DNA from: Paenarthrobacter nicotinovorans | GTDB taxonomy: Bacteria > Actinomycetota > Actinomycetes > Actinomycetales > Micrococcaceae | DNA: 64,000 nucleotides | NCBI RefSeq assembly: GCF_021919345.1 | Contig: NZ_CP089293.1 | Span: 1,612,001 to 1,676,000 of the forward strand | Direction of reading: 5' to 3' | In this document: piece after piece, positions 1-10,015 of the stretch | Numbering within the stretch: the first letter of the stretch is position 1 | How the letters are laid out: each line of letters begins with the position of its first letter | Notes under the pieces: model-generated | Databases searched by the model: none | Seen by the model: the letters and a program-made list of their open reading frames with translations, nothing else | What the model was told of the DNA's origin: nothing | Made by a program: the position numbers and the translations under genes

Positions 1-2
1 CC

Positions 3-59
3 GGCGTCGAATATGTCATCCAGGCCATGCGGCTGCGCGCAGCGGGACGTCGCGCGTGA
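3..59 (+). CDS. pgsA: PgsA-family phosphatidyltransferase, C-terminal end only
   Basis: Only the last 18 codons and the stop lie in the window, so this is a partial gene. The visible tail reads GVEYVIQAMRLR followed by a short basic end, which fits the C-terminus of CDP-diacylglycerol--glycerol-3-phosphate 3-phosphatidyltransferases. These are membrane enzymes that commit CDP-diacylglycerol to phosphatidylglycerol synthesis. The stop codon overlaps the GTG start of cinA by four bases (GTGA), so the two are translationally coupled. A pgsA-cinA-clgR order is typical of Actinobacteria. The assignment rests on the short tail plus this context. Confidence 0.6.
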   Translation, partial: GVEYVIQAMRLRAAGRRA

Positions 60-559
60 AGTCCGTGAGCGGTGCGGCAGAAACCGCGGAGACGGTGGTG
101 GGCGCCGCCGTCCGCAGTGGCCTCACGGTGGCTACGGCTGAGTCCTTGACTGCAGGTCTCGTGGCCGCAACGCTCGCCAACACTCCGGGCGCTTCGGCCA
201 TGCTGCAAGGCGGTGTGGTCGCTTACCAGAACTCGGTCAAGGCCGGCATCCTGGGCGTGCCGGAGGAGCTTCTTGCATCGGTCGGCTCCGTTGACGGCGG
301 TGTCGCCGAGGCAATGGCCGACGGCGCACGCCGGGCTTGCGCTGCCGACGTCGGGATTTCGACGACCGGCGTCGCCGGACCGGAGCCGCACGACGGCAAA
401 GATGTCGGCACCGTGTTCATTGGCGTCGCGTCTGCGCTGGGGGTGGCGTCGTTCGAGTACAGCTTCGACGGCGACCGTCAGTCCATCCGCGAACAGGCCT
501 GCGACGCCGCCCTGGCGCGCCTGCTTGCCGCGCTGGGTGACCTTGGTTACCGTTCGTAA
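56..559 (+). CDS. cinA: CinA C-terminal domain protein, nicotinamide-nucleotide amidohydrolase
   Basis: 167 aa, a single CinA/PncC domain. These enzymes deamidate nicotinamide mononucleotide to nicotinate mononucleotide in the pyridine-nucleotide salvage cycle. The N-terminal motif ATAESLTAGLVAATLAN and the central TTGVAGPEPHDGKDVGTVF segment are family hallmarks. The N-terminal MoCF-like domain found in longer CinA proteins is absent, so this is the short PncC-like form. The GTG start overlaps the end of pgsA by 4 bp. The downstream gene is a ClgR-type regulator. Confidence 0.88.
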   Translation: MKSVSGAAETAETVVGAAVRSGLTVATAESLTAGLVAATLANTPGASAMLQGGVVAYQNSVKAGILGVPEELLASVGSVDGGVAEAMADGARRACAADVGISTTGVAGPEPHDGKDVGTVFIGVASALGVASFEYSFDGDRQSIREQACDAALARLLAALGDLGYRS

Positions 560-789
560 AGTACTCGGGAACAAAAACTCATTGCCAATAGTTGTGTCAT
601 TGTGTCGCTTCGGAAGAGCCGGGGCGCCTAGGATGTAAAAACATACCCGGTCCGCCAGCCAGCGAACCGGATCAACGAGGGAGCATGGCGATACAGATGG
701 TAAAGCAGCCCGTATCCGTAAACGGCGTTGTCCGCTGGAAGGATGTGGGCTTGGCTGATCAGGCACAGAGCGAACAGAAGGAGCGCAAA

Positions 790-1131
790 ATGGTTGTACT
801 ACGCCACGAGATCGGTGATGTACTGCGCGATGTCCGCCAGCGTCAGGGCCGTACCCTTCGCGAGGTTTCGCACAGCGCCCGCGTCTCACTTGGCTACTTG
901 AGCGAAGTGGAACGGGGCCAGAAGGAGGCTTCTTCCGAGCTCCTGTCCTCTATCTGCACAGCCTTGGACGTTCCTTTGTCCCACATGCTTCGCGAAGTCA
1001 GCGACCGCGTGGCCGTCGCAGAAGGTGTTGCTGTCCCGGACACCGTCCCGCAGGAATTCTCACAGCGTTATGGCCGCGATCTGGGCCTCTCGGACGACTT
1101 CCCCCAGGGAATGCTCTCCGGAGCCCGCTAA
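790..1131 (+). CDS. clgR: ClgR-type XRE-family transcriptional activator
   Basis: 113 aa with one Cro/C1-type helix-turn-helix: [19 protein letters not shown], then [14 protein letters not shown] and [16 protein letters not shown]. The helix region closely matches ClgR (Rv2745c in M. tuberculosis), the activator of the clp protease genes and of envelope-stress genes in Actinobacteria. I chose ATG 790 because AAGGAG lies 7 nt upstream and the product length matches the ~112-aa mycobacterial protein. An in-frame ATG at 685 would add 35 codons that also look coding, so that start is possible. The C-terminus lacks the hydrophobic degron-like tail seen in some ClgR proteins. A strong intrinsic terminator follows. 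Confidence 0.85.
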   Translation: MVVLRHEIGDVLRDVRQRQGRTLREVSHSARVSLGYLSEVERGQKEASSELLSSICTALDVPLSHMLREVSDRVAVAEGVAVPDTVPQEFSQRYGRDLGLSDDFPQGMLSGAR

Positions 1132-1150
1132 ACGGTTCCATAAGTAACGA

Positions 1151-1187
1151 AGAAGGTCCCCAGCCTGAGGCTGGGGACCTTCTTTCT
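1151..1187 (+). terminator. Intrinsic terminator after clgR
   Basis: A perfect 15-bp stem (AGAAGGTCCCCAGCC and its complement) closes a 3-nt loop and is followed by TTCTTT. It sits 20 nt after the clgR stop and before the convergent MarR gene, so it may stop transcription from both sides. Confidence 0.9.
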
Positions 1188-1206
1188 TTAGCGCTGCGGC
1201 GTCGCG

Positions 1207-1755
1207 TCACGCGCCCGGGGGATTGTCCGCGGAATCGGCTCCTGCTTCCTTGGTTCCCAGGTCCCTGAGCGCGCCGTCACCGTAGATGGCATTCAGGCGC
1301 CCCATGTAGTCGGCCAGGGTCTGGACATCTTCCAAGGGCCACTCACCGAGGCGTTCCCTGAAGACCTGGCGCCGGGCATCCTGGACGAGGTGCATCTTCT
1401 CTTCGCCCTTTTCGGTCAGGCGGATGGATTGTGCCCGCCCGTCCTGCGGATCCGCTTCCTTGTAGACCAGGCCGATGCTCTCAAGGAAGGCGATCTGGCG
1501 GCTTACCGATGGCTTGCCGACGCCGATGCAAGTGGCCAACTCGGTGAGGCGGATGGGGCCTTCCCTGCGGATGACGGTGAGCAAACCGTAGGCGGCCGGT
1601 TCCATGTCCGGATGGACCTGGCGGGACAGTTGGTGGGAGATCGAACGGGCGCGGCGCCAGAGCAGGCTCAGCTGGTGTTCCACCTGCTGGAGGGCGTCGT
1701 CGACGTCGTCGCCTGGCACGGCCGGACCTGGCGCGCTCTGGAGAGGATTGCTCAT
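1207..1755 (-). CDS. MarR-family transcriptional regulator
   Basis: 182 aa with a winged-helix MarR core: GLLTVIRREGPIRLTELA, then GVGKPSVSRQIAFLESIGL as the recognition helix region and DGRAQSIRLTEKG as the wing. Such dimers usually repress a neighbouring efflux or stress gene and their own promoter, and respond to phenolic ligands. The natural target is not obvious because the divergent neighbour is a DUF3046 gene. I chose ATG 1755 because a TAGAAT hexamer lies 7 nt upstream (leaderless start). In-frame upstream starts at 1782 and 1806 would run through that promoter. A 7-bp-arm inverted repeat covers the same promoter and suggests autoregulation. Confidence 0.85.
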   Translation of the reverse strand: MSNPLQSAPGPAVPGDDVDDALQQVEHQLSLLWRRARSISHQLSRQVHPDMEPAAYGLLTVIRREGPIRLTELATCIGVGKPSVSRQIAFLESIGLVYKEADPQDGRAQSIRLTEKGEEKMHLVQDARRQVFRERLGEWPLEDVQTLADYMGRLNAIYGDGALRDLGTKEAGADSADNPPGA

Positions 1756-1762
1756 GGCAACC

Positions 1763-1768
1763 ATTCTA
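1763..1768 (-). promoter_or_regulatory. -10 element of leaderless MarR-gene promoter
   Basis: TAGAAT on the minus strand, separated by 7 nt from ATG 1755. This spacing puts the transcription start at or next to the start codon. Confidence 0.5.
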
Positions 1769-1793
1769 GAGTCCACTGCCATGAGAGACTCTA
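1767..1793. promoter_or_regulatory. Inverted repeat, putative MarR operator
   Basis: TAGAGTC and GACTCTA form perfect 7-bp arms around a 13-bp centre. One arm overlaps the -10 of the MarR gene and the other lies 4 bp before the GTG of the DUF3046 gene, so one bound dimer could affect both divergent genes. The operator role is inferred from position only. Confidence 0.45.
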
Positions 1794-1796
1794 TCC

Positions 1797-2021
1797 GTGA
1801 GGGCAAGTGACTTTTGGCGATTGATGGACGATGAATTCGGGGCCGGCTATTCCCGTGTCCTGGCCAACTCGCTGGTACTCGCCGGTGTGGGCGGGCGGAC
1901 GGCCGTGGAGGCCCTGGCGGCCGGATACCATCCCCGTGAGGTCTGGCTGGCCGTGTGCGAGGTCCAGGACGTACCCCCCGAGCGCAGGCTCGGCAGGGAC
2001 ATCAAGCCCGCCTCGAACTGA
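1797..2021 (+). CDS. DUF3046 family protein
   Basis: 74 aa, whole-length DUF3046 (compare Rv2738c, which also lies just upstream of recA). Recognisable segments are FWRLMDDEFGAGYSRVL near the N-terminus and the C-terminal VCEVQDVPPERRLGRDIKP. Function is unknown. Its constant position before recA in Actinobacteria suggests a link to DNA metabolism or just inherited order. The GTG start lies close to the divergent MarR gene, and the two share a very short regulatory region. Confidence 0.85.
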   Translation: MRASDFWRLMDDEFGAGYSRVLANSLVLAGVGGRTAVEALAAGYHPREVWLAVCEVQDVPPERRLGRDIKPASN

Positions 2022-2074
2022 GTCTGCCGCTGGCAGGAACGCCTCGGCGCCGGGAGACACGCCGCACCATTGTT

Positions 2075-2088
2075 CGAATATCTGTTCG
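2075..2088. promoter_or_regulatory. LexA-binding SOS box upstream of recA
   Basis: CGAATATCTGTTCG matches the actinobacterial/Gram-positive SOS box CGAAC-N4-GTTCG at 9 of 10 fixed positions. It lies about 190 bp before the recA start and next to a possible -10 (GATAT at 2095-2099), the usual place for LexA repression. The 2022-2278 gap holds nothing else I can identify. Confidence 0.75.
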
Positions 2089-2278
2089 GATGGGGATATG
2101 CTCCTGTGAGAGGAAAATTGATCCCGTAGGACGCATTCCAACAGCATTCGGCAAGCAGGTTATCCACATAGCCGGAGTCGGCACCTAAAAATGTCAGGCC
2201 GCCGTAATAGCGTCTGGGATGACAGGAAAGCGGCCTATCGGGCCACTCCACAGCGAGAAAGCATCAGAGGTGTGAACC

Positions 2279-3319
2279 ATGGCGGCAACCCCGGATCGTG
2301 AAAAGGCGCTCGAAGCAGCGCTTGCCCAGATCGACAAGCAGTTCGGCAAAGGCTCCATCATGCGTTTGGGTGATGACACCCGTGCGCCCATCGAAGTCAT
2401 TCCCACCGGTTCCATTGCGCTGGACGTGGCCCTCGGCATCGGCGGCCTGCCCCGCGGCCGCGTCGTGGAAATCTACGGTCCTGAATCGTCGGGTAAGACC
2501 ACCGTGGCGCTGCACGCCGTAGCCAACGCACAGCGCGCCGGCGGTATCGCCGCGTTCATTGACGCCGAGCACGCGCTGGACCCGGACTACGCCGCGAAGC
2601 TGGGTGTGGACACCGACGCCCTCCTCGTTTCCCAGCCGGATACGGGTGAGCAGGCCCTGGAAATCATGGACATGCTGGTGGGCTCCGGTTCGCTGGACAT
2701 CATCGTCATCGACTCCGTCGCCGCGTTGGTACCCCGTGCCGAAATCGAAGGCGAAATGGGTGACTCCCACGTTGGCCTCCAGGCGCGCCTTATGAGCCAG
2801 GCGCTGCGTAAGATCACTGGTCGTTTGAGCCAGACCAAGACCACTGCCATCTTCATCAACCAGCTGCGTGAGAAGATCGGCGTCTTCTTTGGCTCGCCGG
2901 AAACCACCACCGGTGGCAAGGCGCTTAAGTTCTACGCTTCGGTCCGCATCGACGTTCGTCGCATCCAGACGCTGAAGGAGGGCGCGGATTCCGTAGGTAA
3001 CCGCACCAAGGCCAAGATCGTCAAGAACAAGATGGCTCCGCCGTTCAAGATCGCCGAGTTCGACATCATCTATGGTCAGGGCATCTCCCGCGAGGGTGGC
3101 ATCATCGACATGGGCGTTGAGCACGGCATCATCAAGAAGTCCGGTTCGTGGTTTACCTACGACGGCGACCAGCTCGGCCAGGGCATGGAAAACTCGCGGC
3201 GGTTCCTGCGGGACAACCCCGAGTTGGCGCAGGAGCTGGAGCGCCTGATCAAGGAAAAGCTTGGCGTTGGCGTCAAGCCGGAGGAAGACTCCCCAAAGCT
3301 GAAGGCCGTTGACGGCTAG
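2279..3319 (+). CDS. recA: Recombinase RecA
   Basis: 346 aa, full length for RecA and without an intein. RecA forms ATP-dependent filaments on single-stranded DNA, drives homologous strand exchange and triggers LexA self-cleavage. Walker A is [13 protein letters not shown] (about residues 66-78). The Walker B region is [12 protein letters not shown], the L2 loop region follows [20 protein letters not shown], and the C-terminal acidic/basic tail is present. A GAGGTG ribosome site precedes the ATG. An SOS box upstream indicates LexA control. recX follows with an 11-bp overlap, forming the classic recA-recX unit. Confidence 0.98.
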   Translation: MAATPDREKALEAALAQIDKQFGKGSIMRLGDDTRAPIEVIPTGSIALDVALGIGGLPRGRVVEIYGPESSGKTTVALHAVANAQRAGGIAAFIDAEHALDPDYAAKLGVDTDALLVSQPDTGEQALEIMDMLVGSGSLDIIVIDSVAALVPRAEIEGEMGDSHVGLQARLMSQALRKITGRLSQTKTTAIFINQLREKIGVFFGSPETTTGGKALKFYASVRIDVRRIQTLKEGADSVGNRTKAKIVKNKMAPPFKIAEFDIIYGQGISREGGIIDMGVEHGIIKKSGSWFTYDGDQLGQGMENSRRFLRDNPELAQELERLIKEKLGVGVKPEEDSPKLKAVDG

Positions 3320-3851
3320 CACCGGGCCGGACCCGGAGTCTGCCCTGGCTGCAGACTCCGAGCCCGACCCTGAGTCCGTGGCGCGTGCCATCGTCCTGCG
3401 ACAGTTGACGATGGCGCCACGGAGCCGCCTGCAGTTGTCCCGCAAACTGGCGGAACGCAATGTTCCCAAGGACGTTGCCGAGGCGGTACTGGACCGCTTC
3501 GAGGAAGTTCAGCTGATTGATGACGCTGAATTCGCCCGGATGTGGGTGCGGAGCCGTTCACAAAGCAAGAAACTGGCCAAAGGTGCACTTCGTCGCGAAC
3601 TGGCTGATAAGGGCATCGTCCTCGAGGCCGCCGAGGAAGCACTGTCGCAACTCAGTGACCAGGATGAAGAGACAGCCGCGAGGGATCTGGTGCAGCGTAA
3701 GCTTCGGCCGGGCATGAACCTCTCGGACCGTGCCGAGCGGGACAAGTACACGCGCAGGTTGGCCTCCATGTTGGCGCGCAAGGGCTACGCTCCATCGTTG
3801 GCCTTCAGGATCGTCGGTGAGGTGCTGGCAGAAGCCGGTACCCTTGAGTAG
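3309..3851 (+). CDS. recX: Regulatory protein RecX
   Basis: 180 aa. RecX binds and caps RecA filaments, limiting recombinase activity. The protein shows the three-helix repeats of the family, for example [32 protein letters not shown] and [14 protein letters not shown]. The first 20 or so residues are Asp/Glu/Pro-rich and poorly conserved in appearance, so a later GTG start (about 3378) is possible. I kept TTG 3309 because it overlaps the recA stop and gives tight coupling. The stop overlaps the miaB start. Confidence 0.9.
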   Translation: MTASTGPDPESALAADSEPDPESVARAIVLRQLTMAPRSRLQLSRKLAERNVPKDVAEAVLDRFEEVQLIDDAEFARMWVRSRSQSKKLAKGALRRELADKGIVLEAAEEALSQLSDQDEETAARDLVQRKLRPGMNLSDRAERDKYTRRLASMLARKGYAPSLAFRIVGEVLAEAGTLE

Positions 3852-5380
3852 TGAGTTTGACCATTCCCTCCCCAACACCTGCCACCGCTGCTTCGACTGA
3901 GCCCCGGACGTATCAGGTCCGTACTTTCGGTTGCCAGATGAACGTCCATGATTCCGAGCGCATGGCGGGCCTGCTAGAGGACGCCGGCTACGTTCCTGCA
4001 GAGGGCGACGTTGCCGATGTCGTTGTCTTCAACACGTGCGCTGTGCGGGAGAATGCGGACAACAAGCTCTACGGAAACCTTGGGCAATTGCGGCAGGTCA
4101 AGGAATCCCATCCCGGCATGCAGATTGCCGTTGGCGGGTGCCTGGCGCAGAAGGACCGCGAGACCATTGTCCGGAAAGCGCCGTGGGTGGATGCTGTCTT
4201 CGGCACCCACAATGTGGGCGCCCTGCCGGCCCTCCTCAAGCGGGCCCGGCACAACAACGAGGCCCAACTCGAAATCCTGGAATCCCTGGACGTCTTCCCG
4301 TCCACGCTTCCTACCAAGCGTGAGTCTGTGTACTCGGGGTGGGTTTCCATTTCAGTCGGTTGCAACAACACCTGCACGTTTTGCATCGTTCCCTCGCTGC
4401 GCGGCAAGGAAAAGGACCGCCGTCCAGGCGAGATCCTCGCGGAAATCCAGGCCCTCGTCGATGACGGCGTTGTCGAAGTTACGTTGCTGGGCCAGAACGT
4501 GAACTCGTACGGGGTGGAATTCGGCGATCGCCTGGCCTTTTCCAAACTCCTCCGTGCCTGCGGTGACATCGAGGGTCTCGAACGCGTGCGGTTTACCAGC
4601 CCCCACCCCGCGGCCTTCACCGATGACGTCATCGATGCCATGGCTGAAACCCCCAACGTGATGCCGCAGCTTCATATGCCACTGCAGTCGGGATCGGACA
4701 AAGTCCTCAAGGACATGCGTCGTTCCTACCGCTCCAGCCGCTTCCTGGGCATCCTGGACAAAGTGCGTGAGCGGATTCCGCACGCTGCCATCACCACTGA
4801 CATCATTGTTGGATTCCCGGGTGAAACCGAAGAGGATTTCCAGGCGACCTTGGACGTCGTGGAGAAGTCGCGGTTCTCCTCGGCCTTCACGTTCCAGTAC
4901 TCCAAGCGTCCGGGAACACCGGCAGCGGACTTGCCTGATCAGCTGCCTAAAGCGGTGGTCCAGGAGCGCTTCGAACGGCTCACGGCCCTGCAGGACCGTA
5001 TCGCCGCCGAGGAAAACGCCGCGCAGCTTGGCCGGCAGGTCGAGGTCCTGGTGACAGCCCAGGCAGGCAGGAAGGCCGAGGAGACCCATCGGCTTTCCGG
5101 GCGGACCAAGGACCAGCGGCTTGTGCACTTTTCCGTCCCTGACGGTGCGGAAACCCCCCGTCCCGGGGACTTCGTGACGGTGACCATTACGGAAGCAGCC
5201 GCTTTCCACTTGGTAGCCGACCCCGCGACAACCAATGACTACGTCCTGCGGCGTTCCAGGGCCGGAGATGCCTGGGACCGTTCGCAGGCCGACTCCTGCG
5301 GTGTTCCCGCACCAGGCACATCCGGCGGCAAGACCGGGGTGTCCTTGGGCATGCCCGCATTGCCGATCCGCCGCGCGTAG
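3851..5380 (+). CDS. miaB: tRNA-2-methylthio-N6-dimethylallyladenosine synthase MiaB
   Basis: 509 aa. MiaB is a radical-SAM methylthiotransferase that converts i6A37 to ms2i6A37 in tRNAs reading UNN codons. Domain order is the N-terminal UPF0004 domain with three cluster-binding cysteines ([23 protein letters not shown]), the radical-SAM core with [18 protein letters not shown] (CxxxCxxC), and a C-terminal TRAM domain. The last ~45 residues are a variable tail. The GTG start overlaps the recX stop by one base. miaA, which makes the i6A substrate of MiaB, lies directly downstream. Confidence 0.96.
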   Translation: MSLTIPSPTPATAASTEPRTYQVRTFGCQMNVHDSERMAGLLEDAGYVPAEGDVADVVVFNTCAVRENADNKLYGNLGQLRQVKESHPGMQIAVGGCLAQKDRETIVRKAPWVDAVFGTHNVGALPALLKRARHNNEAQLEILESLDVFPSTLPTKRESVYSGWVSISVGCNNTCTFCIVPSLRGKEKDRRPGEILAEIQALVDDGVVEVTLLGQNVNSYGVEFGDRLAFSKLLRACGDIEGLERVRFTSPHPAAFTDDVIDAMAETPNVMPQLHMPLQSGSDKVLKDMRRSYRSSRFLGILDKVRERIPHAAITTDIIVGFPGETEEDFQATLDVVEKSRFSSAFTFQYSKRPGTPAADLPDQLPKAVVQERFERLTALQDRIAAEENAAQLGRQVEVLVTAQAGRKAEETHRLSGRTKDQRLVHFSVPDGAETPRPGDFVTVTITEAAAFHLVADPATTNDYVLRRSRAGDAWDRSQADSCGVPAPGTSGGKTGVSLGMPALPIRRA

Positions 5381-5396
5381 CCGCGTCGTCCATTCC

Positions 5397-6314
5397 ATGT
5401 CGGATTCCCAGCAGGCCCGGCCTGTCATCGCCGTGGTCGGGCCCACAGGTTCGGGCAAATCGGATCTGGGCGTCAACATCGCCCTGGCGCTCGGTGGCGA
5501 AGTCATCAATGCTGACGCGCTGCAGTTCTACCGGGGCATGGACATCGGCACAGCCAAGATCAGCATGGAAGAGCGGAAAGGCGTTCCGCATCATCTCCTG
5601 GACATCATGGATGTCACGCAAGAGGCAAGCGTGGCGGACTTCCAAAGCGAATGCCGCGCAGTCATCGCGGACATCCACTCCAGGGGGAAGCACGCCATTC
5701 TGGTCGGCGGATCCGGACTGTACGTGCGCGCGGCCCTGGACATCCTGGAGTTTCCGGGAACGGATCCCGCTCTGCGCCGAAGCCTCGAGGACGAATACGA
5801 AGCCAAAGGACTGGCTCCGCTCAGGGCCCGCCTGGAGGAAGTGGACCCGGTCTCGGCAGCCCGTCTTGGCGACGCCCGAAGGGTAATTCGTGCTTTGGAG
5901 GTCCACGGACTGACAGGTCGAGCCTTCAGTTCATTCATGCCCCAGAGGGAGTACTATCAACCCGCTGTTCAGATCGGCCTTTCCGTTGACCGCGAAGAAC
6001 TCAGGGAGCGGCTTGCCCGCCGAGTGCACCGCATGGTCGAGACCGGCCTGGAGAACGAGGTCGCGCGACTCGACACCCTGGGATTGCGCCAGGGCAAAAC
6101 AGCATCAAGGGCTCTGGGGTACGCCCAGTTCCTCAAAGTCCTGGACGGTGAGATGGACGTGCCGGCCGCGGCCGAGGAGACCATCGTCGCCACAAGGCAG
6201 TTCGCGCGCCGCCAGCTCACCTGGTTCCGTGCAGACCCACGGATCTCATGGTTGGACTGGAAGGACCCCGGGCTGACATCCCGGGCCGTGTCGGCAATCC
6301 TCGCCCAGGAGTAA
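5397..6314 (+). CDS. miaA: tRNA dimethylallyltransferase MiaA
   Basis: 305 aa. MiaA transfers a dimethylallyl group to N6 of A37 in tRNA, the first step of the modification completed by MiaB. The P-loop is [14 protein letters not shown] near residue 15. The [15 protein letters not shown] motif and the [11 protein letters not shown] segment are family signatures, and the C-terminal [12 protein letters not shown] is the usual tRNA-binding end. ATG 5397 lies 16 nt after miaB and directly before the conserved core; longer in-frame starts would run back into miaB. Confidence 0.95.
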   Translation: MSDSQQARPVIAVVGPTGSGKSDLGVNIALALGGEVINADALQFYRGMDIGTAKISMEERKGVPHHLLDIMDVTQEASVADFQSECRAVIADIHSRGKHAILVGGSGLYVRAALDILEFPGTDPALRRSLEDEYEAKGLAPLRARLEEVDPVSAARLGDARRVIRALEVHGLTGRAFSSFMPQREYYQPAVQIGLSVDREELRERLARRVHRMVETGLENEVARLDTLGLRQGKTASRALGYAQFLKVLDGEMDVPAAAEETIVATRQFARRQLTWFRADPRISWLDWKDPGLTSRAVSAILAQE

Positions 6315-6362
6315 CCTTGGGTGATTTCTGGCCGAACACACGTGGAAGGTAGCCTTGGTTCC

Positions 6363-7331
6363 ATGGATGAAACCGCCTCAGTTCCCACCCGCCAGCCCTC
6401 GGCTGCCGGGGCTGCCGAACCCACATCGAGCCTTGCCGGATTGGCGTTCTCTAAAGGGCACGGGACAGGCAACGATTTCGTCCTGATCGCCGATCCCGGC
6501 GACGCCCACGAGATCACTCCCGAACAGGTGGCACACTTGTGCGATCGCCACACGGGCATCGGTGGCGACGGACTTATCCGTGCAGTTCCCTCGCGGTTCC
6601 TCCCGGAAGGGCGGGCACTCCTGGAAGTGGACCCTGCTGCGGAGTGGTTCATGGACTACCGCAACGGCGACGGTTCGCTGTCCGAAATGTGCGGCAACGG
6701 CGTGCGCGTCTTCGTTCACTTCCTCAATGAGCAGGGATTGGTGGACCTTGGTCCCGGCGAAACCCTCACCATCGGCACGCGTGGCGGAGTCAAGAAAGTA
6801 GTCCGTACCGTGAACGGATACGCGGTGGACATGGGCCCTTGGGAGTTCATTTTCCCGGACGAGGCAACCAGCAAGGCCATGGATGCCCTGGTCAGCGCGG
6901 ACGGCCTGGAAGTGGCACGCCCCGGCCTTTCGGTCAGTATGGGCAACCCGCACACAGTCGTTGCCTTGGCCGAACTCAGCGAGCTTTCAGCCACCCAGCT
7001 GTTCAAGGCTCCGGTTGTTGATCCCAAGCCGGTCAACGGCACCAATGTTGAATTCGTTGTACCGGCCGAACCGTTGGTCGAAGACGGCGTCGGAACCATC
7101 ACCATGCGCGTGCACGAGCGGGGAGTGGGGGAGACCCAGTCCTGCGGTACGGGAGCCTGCGCAGCAGCGGTTGCAATCCGTCACTGGGCCGGCAGCACGG
7201 CGCCCAACGACTGGCACGTCAAGGTTCCCGGCGGCGTCGTCGGTGTGAAGTTCTTCCCCGGCGCCGGTGGCCGTGAGCACGTTGAACTCAGCGGCCCCGC
7301 CGTCATAGTGGCTAGCGGGACGCTTTCCTGA
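6363..7331 (+). CDS. dapF: Diaminopimelate epimerase
   Basis: 322 aa. DapF is the PLP-independent racemase that makes meso-diaminopimelate from LL-DAP for lysine and, in many bacteria, cell-wall synthesis. The two catalytic cysteines are visible in [11 protein letters not shown] and in [15 protein letters not shown]. The substrate-binding start is [14 protein letters not shown]. About 30 extra N-terminal residues (Ala/Pro/Thr-rich) precede the core. A GTG at 6321 with an AGGAG 10 nt upstream is an alternative start. This supplies lysine, which is of interest because a predicted lysine-activating NRPS lies at 37-41 kb. Confidence 0.94.
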   Translation: MDETASVPTRQPSAAGAAEPTSSLAGLAFSKGHGTGNDFVLIADPGDAHEITPEQVAHLCDRHTGIGGDGLIRAVPSRFLPEGRALLEVDPAAEWFMDYRNGDGSLSEMCGNGVRVFVHFLNEQGLVDLGPGETLTIGTRGGVKKVVRTVNGYAVDMGPWEFIFPDEATSKAMDALVSADGLEVARPGLSVSMGNPHTVVALAELSELSATQLFKAPVVDPKPVNGTNVEFVVPAEPLVEDGVGTITMRVHERGVGETQSCGTGACAAAVAIRHWAGSTAPNDWHVKVPGGVVGVKFFPGAGGREHVELSGPAVIVASGTLS

Positions 7332-8013
7332 CCCGAATGATCCTGAAGGACTTCGACGTGCTTTCGCGGGAAACGCTGAAAGACGCATCCAGTTCAGAAG
7401 CCAGCCACCGCTGCAAGGAATCTGAACCCAGGTTCTTCTGAACCACCAGCCATGCGTTTCCTCCCGGCGCCAGCCGCGGCAACCAGGTCAGCAACAACGA
7501 GTGGAGTTCATCCTTGCCGATCCGGATGGGCGGATTGGACCAGATGGTGTCGAACTCGACGGCGGGGTCCACCTCATGCGGGAGGCTGGCGGTCACGTTG
7601 TCCAGGCCCAGGGCCGCTGCGTTCTCGTTGGTCAGGGTCACGCAGCGTTCGTTGACGTCGACGGCGTACACGCGGGCGTGCGGGGCCATCAAAGCAAGGG
7701 TGAGGGCTATCGGACCCCAGCCGCAGCCGATGTCCAGCAGATTGCCTTGGGGAGCGGGCGGTGGAACCTCTGAAAGGAGTATTGCCGTTCCCTTGTCCAC
7801 GCCGTCGGGGCTGAAGATGCCGGATGACGTCTGCAGGTGGCGCGTAGCTCCAGCGAGTTCAACTGTGAGTGGCTTGCGGGTGAACGGCCCAGCCGGCTGG
7901 GCGGTGAAATAGTGTGCAGACTCCATAATTTGCCAGATTAGTTGGCTATTGGCGCCTTGGGAAACCGCCACGGTCCCAGGTTCGTTTGACACGGCTGATA
8001 GTGTTGAGGTCAT
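7312..8013 (-). CDS. Class I SAM-dependent methyltransferase, RsmC/RlmG-like
   Basis: 233 aa. The SAM-binding motif I is [17 protein letters not shown], followed by [13 protein letters not shown] and the NPP(I) motif in [13 protein letters not shown]. This combination marks the RsmC/RlmG class that makes m2G in 16S or 23S rRNA. The protein corresponds to the single-domain actinobacterial form. The C-terminal FRIIRVRK ending is also typical. Start is taken at ATG 8013; a start closer to MESAHYF (7923) would fit the shortest relatives. It converges on dapF with a 20-bp overlap of 3' ends and diverges from hflX. Confidence 0.85.
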   Translation of the reverse strand: MTSTLSAVSNEPGTVAVSQGANSQLIWQIMESAHYFTAQPAGPFTRKPLTVELAGATRHLQTSSGIFSPDGVDKGTAILLSEVPPPAPQGNLLDIGCGWGPIALTLALMAPHARVYAVDVNERCVTLTNENAAALGLDNVTASLPHEVDPAVEFDTIWSNPPIRIGKDELHSLLLTWLPRLAPGGNAWLVVQKNLGSDSLQRWLASELDASFSVSRESTSKSFRIIRVRKASR

Positions 8014-8452
8014 GTTCTTGATCTTTGAGTAATCGGCCGAACCACGCCTGCTTTCCAGGCGTTCCCCGGCACCGCCCGCGACGCAGGTCCGGCCTGGCAC
8101 CATGCCCGGCCCATGGCCTTTCCGCCCGGCAGGTCCCACGGCACATGTCGGCGCCACTTCCTCGTGGCGCCGGACGCACAGAAGATCAAAGCCCCACCCA
8201 TGCCTTCACATGATGGTATTCCCGGAACCGGGCCGTCGTGCGAACCCTGGTGGGCAGCATAACGACTTCAAGCAGGCCAGGACCTCCCTGCGGATCCACC
8301 CGTCAGATCACCGACGCCACGTCCCCGACAGGCCAGTGGCGTTCAGCACACAGGAGGCCACTTTGGCCCAAGCCCGTCAGCCCAGCGCGAAGAGCGCCCC
8401 ATCGAGCGACAAACAGCACTATTCTGGAATTGCCGAACAGTCTAAGGAGACC
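8014..8452. other. Intergenic region between rsmC-like gene and hflX
   Basis: About 440 bp between divergent genes. The hflX reading frame stays open upstream to 8102 without a conserved-looking protein, so I do not count it as coding. I see no tRNA, terminator or clear repeat. It should contain the hflX promoter, but I cannot place it with confidence. Confidence 0.4.
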
Positions 8453-10015
8453 ATGACCACCCAGAAGCACTCCGGATCCGATTCCGACGCCCAGGACATG
8501 AGTCCTGAACAAATCCAGGCCGTCATCGACCGGATTCTTTCCAAGGATGCCCCCGCGCAGGCATCCGAAGACAACGACACCAGTGGTGTGTTCGGCAAGG
8601 CGCAGGCCATCTCGACCCTGGACCAAGAGCACAGTATCTACGACGGCGACCAGGAAGACCTGGCCGAGCGTCGCGCCTTGCGCCGCACCGCGGGGTTGTC
8701 GACTGAACTCGAAGACGTCACAGAGGTCGAATACCGGCAGCTGCGCCTCGAACGCGTTGTGCTGGCTGGTCTGTGGACAGAAGGTACCCTGGCCGACGCC
8801 GAGAACTCGCTGCGCGAACTCGCGGCCCTTGCCGAGACCGCAGGTTCTGAAGTACTTGATGGCCTGGTCCAACGCCGCTCCAAGCCGGACCCGGGAACGT
8901 TCCTTGGATCCGGCAAGGCACAGGAACTCAAGGACATTGTCGCTGCCACAGGCGCGGACACTGTCGTGGTGGACACTGAACTGGCACCGTCACAGCGACG
9001 CGGTCTTGAGGACATCGTGAAGGTCAAGGTCGTTGACCGGACCACGCTGATCCTGGATATCTTCGCCCAGCACGCCAAGAGCCGCGAAGGCAAGGCCCAG
9101 GTGGAGCTCGCGCAGCTGGAATACCTGCTTCCACGCCTGCGTGGTTGGGGTGACTCCATGTCCCGGCAGGCCGGCGGCCAGGTGGGCGGGGCCGGGGCAG
9201 GCATGGGCTCGCGCGGTCCCGGCGAAACCAAGATCGAACTGGACCGCCGCCGAATCCGCACACGCATGGCCAAACTGCGCCGGGAAATCGCCGCGATGAA
9301 GCCGGCCCGTGAGACCAAACGTGCCAACCGCCGTCGTAATGCTGTTCCGTCCGTCGCAATTGCCGGGTACACCAACGCCGGTAAGTCGTCGTTGTTGAAC
9401 CGCCTCACCGACGCAGGTGTCCTTGTGGAGAACGCACTGTTCGCCACTCTGGATCCCACGGTCCGCAAAGCGCAGACTCCTGACGGCATCGGCTACACAC
9501 TGGCCGACACCGTGGGATTCGTGCGCTCACTGCCGACCCAGCTCGTTGAGGCCTTCCGCTCAACGCTCGAGGAAGTGGCCGATGCGGACCTCATCCTCCA
9601 TGTCGTGGATGCATCCCACCCGGACCCCGAAGGTCAGATCGCAGCAGTGCGCACTGTCTTCACCGAGGTCGACGCCCGCAAGGTTCCCGAGATCATTGTC
9701 CTGAACAAGGTTGATGTGGCCGATCCTTTCGTGGTTGAGCGTCTCAACCAGAAGGAACCCCGGCACGCAGTGGTTTCCACCCGCACAGGACAGGGAATCG
9801 CCGAACTGCTGCAGGACATCAGCCGGTCCATACCGCGCCCGGGGGTGCGGCTTGAAGTGCTCATCCCGTACGACCGCGGCGACATGATCAACAAGCTGCA
9901 CAATTCCGATTCCGAGATCCTCAGCCTGGAACACGAGGAAAGCGGGACGCGCGTGGTGGCGATGGTCCGTGAAGGTCTGGCAGCTGAGCTGGAGTCATTC
10001 GTCAGTAATGGTTGA
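8453..10015 (+). CDS. hflX: Ribosome-associated GTPase HflX
   Basis: 520 aa. HflX binds the 50S subunit and can split stalled or hibernating 70S ribosomes under stress. The N-terminal HflX domain includes RRSKPDPGTFLGSGKAQELK and the glycine-rich linker GAGMGSRGPGETKIELDRRR. The G domain follows, with P-loop AGYTNAGKSSLLNRL, DTVGFVRSLP (G3) and LNKVDV (G4). ATG 8453 has a good TAAGGAG site and is preferred to upstream in-frame starts. The first ~100 residues are an acidic, less conserved extension. The helicase gene downstream overlaps the stop by 8 bp. Confidence 0.95.
   Translation: MTTQKHSGSDSDAQDMSPEQIQAVIDRILSKDAPAQASEDNDTSGVFGKAQAISTLDQEHSIYDGDQEDLAERRALRRTAGLSTELEDVTEVEYRQLRLERVVLAGLWTEGTLADAENSLRELAALAETAGSEVLDGLVQRRSKPDPGTFLGSGKAQELKDIVAATGADTVVVDTELAPSQRRGLEDIVKVKVVDRTTLILDIFAQHAKSREGKAQVELAQLEYLLPRLRGWGDSMSRQAGGQVGGAGAGMGSRGPGETKIELDRRRIRTRMAKLRREIAAMKPARETKRANRRRNAVPSVAIAGYTNAGKSSLLNRLTDAGVLVENALFATLDPTVRKAQTPDGIGYTLADTVGFVRSLPTQLVEAFRSTLEEVADADLILHVVDASHPDPEGQIAAVRTVFTEVDARKVPEIIVLNKVDVADPFVVERLNQKEPRHAVVSTRTGQGIAELLQDISRSIPRPGVRLEVLIPYDRGDMINKLHNSDSEILSLEHEESGTRVVAMVREGLAAELESFVSNG

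Noticed and set aside
2264..3469. Minus-strand open frame opposite recA
   Set aside because: Antisense shadow of recA, which is unambiguous.
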